Position numbers and translations under genes: made by a program. 64,000 nt of DNA, from contig NZ_JALKAP010000005.1 of the NCBI RefSeq assembly GCF_023016045.1, positions 248,001 to 312,000 on the forward strand, read 5' to 3'. The notes beneath the pieces are model-generated. The model saw nothing but the letters and a program-made list of their open reading frames with translations, did not search any database and was not told the DNA's origin. Shown in pieces: positions 62,126 to 64,000 of this stretch (position 1 is its first letter; every line of letters begins with the position of its first letter). This DNA is from Marinobacter sp. S6332 (GTDB lineage: Bacteria; Pseudomonadota; Gammaproteobacteria; Pseudomonadales; Oleiphilaceae).

Positions 62126-63184
62126 TTAAACGCTCTCCGCTAGAATTAAGGCTACCAGATCAGCTGCCGGTAATTCTCGCGCCAAAGGTGCGCCTTGCCC
62201 TGCCCAGTGGGCAGCGAACTCGTGGTTTCCATGCTTGGAGGCTGCCCCGTTTAGACGCTTAGCAGCATCATATGCAACGGGATAGTCTGCAGGCGGCGGG
62301 CTATCTTTGGCTTCACCAAATGAAATAAGCCGATTGACGATTCCTCGCGCAGGTCGCCCAGAGAGCACTTTCGTTAATCGTGTCTCTGCTGCTCTCTCGC
62401 TTTTCAGCGCTACCCGATACCCTTCATTCGCCGCAGACTCAGGGCATAGTACAAATGCAGTACCGAGTTGTACGGCAGCCGCACCTGATGCCAACGCGGA
62501 TTTCATCGCGAAACCGTCCATTATTCCACCGGCTGCGATAATCGGCAGGGTTGTCTGCTGCAATAACAACCGCACAAGCGCCAGAGTGCTCAAGCCTTCA
62601 TCCGTTGCGCCAGGATTAAAAGTTCCTCTGTGTCCACCCGCTTCAATACCCTGTGCCACAATCGCATCAATTCCTGTGGCCTCAATCTTCGCAGCTTCCC
62701 CCGGGCTCGTCGCTGTCGCCATGGTGTATATTCCCGCCCGTTTCAGTGCAGCAATGCAGTCAGCCGATGGCGTACCAAAGTGAAAACTGACAACTGCCGG
62801 TTTCAGTTCAAGCAGTAAGTCGAACGTTTCGTTATCACCAACAAACGATGTGTAGATTTCACTGAGTGTGTCTGGTGGCTCAATGCCCGCCTCGGCAAAC
62901 AAAGGCGCCAGATACCGTACCCAGCTCTCCTCTATCACTGCATCACGTTGTGCAGGCTGATGGCAAAACACATTCACGTTGAAGGACCCGGAGGTCAGAG
63001 CCTGAGTCTGCTCGATCATTGAGCGAGCTTGAGCAGGTGTACTGGCACCGATTCCCAGAGAGCCCATGCCACCAGAATTGGTCACAGAGGCAGCGAGTTC
63101 AGGTGTGGATACGCCAGCCATTGGCGCTTGAATAATCGGGTAGGTAATACCTAATTGCTTCAATAACTTTTCACGAGTATTCAC
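62126..63184 (-). CDS. Nitronate monooxygenase (2-nitropropane dioxygenase-like)
   Basis: This 352-residue FMN enzyme of class I NMO shape carries YPIIQAPMAGVSTPELAASVTNSGGMG at the N-terminus and IEAGGHRG, IAAGGIMDGFAMKSALASGA and QLGTAFVLCPESAA in the flavin site. It oxidises propionate-3-nitronate or similar nitronates, which are toxic. The start is a GTG at 63184 with AAGGAG before it. A palindrome lies upstream (63277-63292). Confidence 0.92.
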   Translation of the reverse strand: MNTREKLLKQLGITYPIIQAPMAGVSTPELAASVTNSGGMGSLGIGASTPAQARSMIEQTQALTSGSFNVNVFCHQPAQRDAVIEESWVRYLAPLFAEAGIEPPDTLSEIYTSFVGDNETFDLLLELKPAVVSFHFGTPSADCIAALKRAGIYTMATATSPGEAAKIEATGIDAIVAQGIEAGGHRGTFNPGATDEGLSTLALVRLLLQQTTLPIIAAGGIMDGFAMKSALASGAAAVQLGTAFVLCPESAANEGYRVALKSERAAETRLTKVLSGRPARGIVNRLISFGEAKDSPPPADYPVAYDAAKRLNGAASKHGNHEFAAHWAGQGAPLARELPAADLVALILAESV

Positions 63185-63276
63185 AAAGGTCTCCTTACCG
63201 GATGCAGACTGCGAATCGCAGACTGTCCGGAAAACGGGTCAATTACACCTTGCTGTCTTGAAAAACAAACATGTAT

Positions 63277-63292
63277 GTCTGGATATCCGGAC
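63277..63292. promoter_or_regulatory. Imperfect palindrome upstream of the nitronate monooxygenase gene
   Basis: GTCTGGATATCCGGAC is a 16-bp palindrome with one mismatch pair, about 95 bases before the start codon. It could be bound by a TetR-like or other dimeric regulator. No such gene is in view; an 8-bp copy of one arm (CTGTCCGG, 63223-63230) lies closer to the gene. Confidence 0.4.
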
Positions 63293-63416
63293 AGAGTGAT
63301 TGTAGAAAAAACAATAAATCATAATAAACAATCAGTTAACGGTGTGGTGCGTTTTTTGCTATTAGGCGTAGGGGCCGAAAGCTCTTTCCATACTTAAACA
63401 AAAATAAGGACAGCAT

Positions 63417-64000
63417 ATGCGTCTGCTCATTCTAGCCTTACTACTCGTAAGCCCGTTGTGTTTTAGCAAGACGGTAGTCGTCATCGAAAGTTATCACAAA
63501 GAATATAAATGGGATGCTGATTATCTGGTTGCCATCGAATCGGTACTGGGTGCAGAGCATGATATTCACGTTCTCGCTCTCGACACCAAGCGCCTACCAA
63601 AATCGGAGTGGCCGCAGAAGGTAGAAAGCATCCAAAAATCTGTGGCTGAAATCAAACCAGAAGTTGCCATCCTCGGTGATGACAATGCCTTTTCACTGAT
63701 GGCACAGCATCTGGTTGATCAGAACATTCCGGTTGTGTTTTTTGGTGTCAACGGCACTCCTGAGCAACACCCTACCCTGAACCACCCCTTGGTTACCGGG
63801 GTTCTGGAGCGCCCATTTTTCGAACAAAGCATCCGCCATTTACGCAAAGTTCTCCGACAGAGGGAGCACTTTTTAATCCTGATGGATGATTCGATTACCA
63901 TGCGTAATGCTGTAAATGACTACTTTGGGGACAAGCGTCAAGCAGAGATCTACGGCTCTCAGGTTGATATCGTACAGACCAACGATAAAGACACCTGGTT
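63417..64000 (+). CDS. ABC transporter substrate-binding-like protein (partial)
   Basis: The right end of the window cuts this gene; 194 codons are visible from the ATG 63417 (AAGGA before it). Signal peptide about 1-18 (LLILALLLVSPLCFS). Then a periplasmic-binding-like fold: VVVIESYHKEYKWDADYLVAI and PEVAILGDDNAFSLMAQHLVDQNIPVVFFGVNG, as in the ABC-type sugar/tryptophan (TrpX-like) binding proteins. It may carry a downstream signalling domain (such proteins often fuse to GGDEF or HK modules), which is outside the window. Confidence 0.7.
   Translation, partial: MRLLILALLLVSPLCFSKTVVVIESYHKEYKWDADYLVAIESVLGAEHDIHVLALDTKRLPKSEWPQKVESIQKSVAEIKPEVAILGDDNAFSLMAQHLVDQNIPVVFFGVNGTPEQHPTLNHPLVTGVLERPFFEQSIRHLRKVLRQREHFLILMDDSITMRNAVNDYFGDKRQAEIYGSQVDIVQTNDKDTW

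Noticed and set aside
1..64000. CRISPR arrays, tRNA or rRNA genes, insertion sequences, integrases
   Set aside because: None found on reading; no repeat-spacer pattern or conserved RNA gene motif was seen.

Overview
The window reads as a chromosomal segment of a marine gammaproteobacterium, most like Marinobacter. This rests on gene content only (AcpH, SelO, TrkH, RecQ, a GNAT-nitrilase fusion, DUF6172, DUF1499, LTA-synthase-like and RES/Xre genes) and has not been tested by any search. I see no rRNA, tRNA, CRISPR array, insertion sequence, integrase or phage gene. No gene-free stretch exceeds 300 bases.

Left part, 1-23.4 kb: mostly housekeeping and accessory metabolism. It holds the 5' part of a SelD-fusion-like flavoprotein, a phasin/HHH protein, a possible PilZ-like protein, the GNAT-nitrilase fusion, a chemoreceptor with an amino-acid-binding signature, and a solute-binding protein. 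RecQ, a PlsC-like acyltransferase, a carboxylesterase, TrkH, AcpH with a retropepsin-like protease, a large lipoprotein, an FMN reductase/pirin pair, a PAS-GGDEF protein and SelO follow.

Copper region, 23.4-41.3 kb: four transcription units face each other. Unit 1 is cusCBA-type RND efflux (minus strand). Unit 2 is two small secreted Met/His-rich proteins (plus strand). Unit 3 is a six-gene minus-strand operon: HMA-like protein, APC permease, small membrane protein, Cu P-type ATPase, lipoprotein cytochrome c, glutaredoxin-MauE fusion. Unit 4 is cupredoxin-copA-copB (minus), divergent from a PhoP/PhoQ-like two-component system. The main discovery is a shared DNA element in this region: two CTGAA half-sites exactly 11 bp apart. 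Six perfect copies occur, all intergenic. Four lie 49-53 nt before a start codon in the same orientation relative to the gene. This looks like the operator of a copper regulon run by the local response regulator.

Right part, 41.3-64 kb: three more OmpR-type two-component systems, each tied to cell-envelope or redox genes. (a) A GtrA-GT2-GT39(ArnT-like)-RR-HK operon converges on an LTA-synthase-family gene. (b) An RR-HK-ferric-reductase-like operon is divergent from PepSY, DUF2271 and PepSY-TM/flavodoxin/FNR genes. The DUF2271 protein carries a flavinylation-like motif (TGASVT), suggesting a regulated transmembrane electron-transfer module. Its divergent promoter carries two inverted TTCAG-N6-GTCAG boxes with the same grammar as the copper boxes. 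(c) A QseBC-like pair lies behind a DUF6746-like secreted protein whose promoter has a CTTAA-N6-CTTAA (PmrA/QseB-type) box. The window closes with a RES/Xre toxin-antitoxin pair, a PGAP1-like hydrolase, a nitronate monooxygenase and a truncated ABC substrate-binding-like protein.
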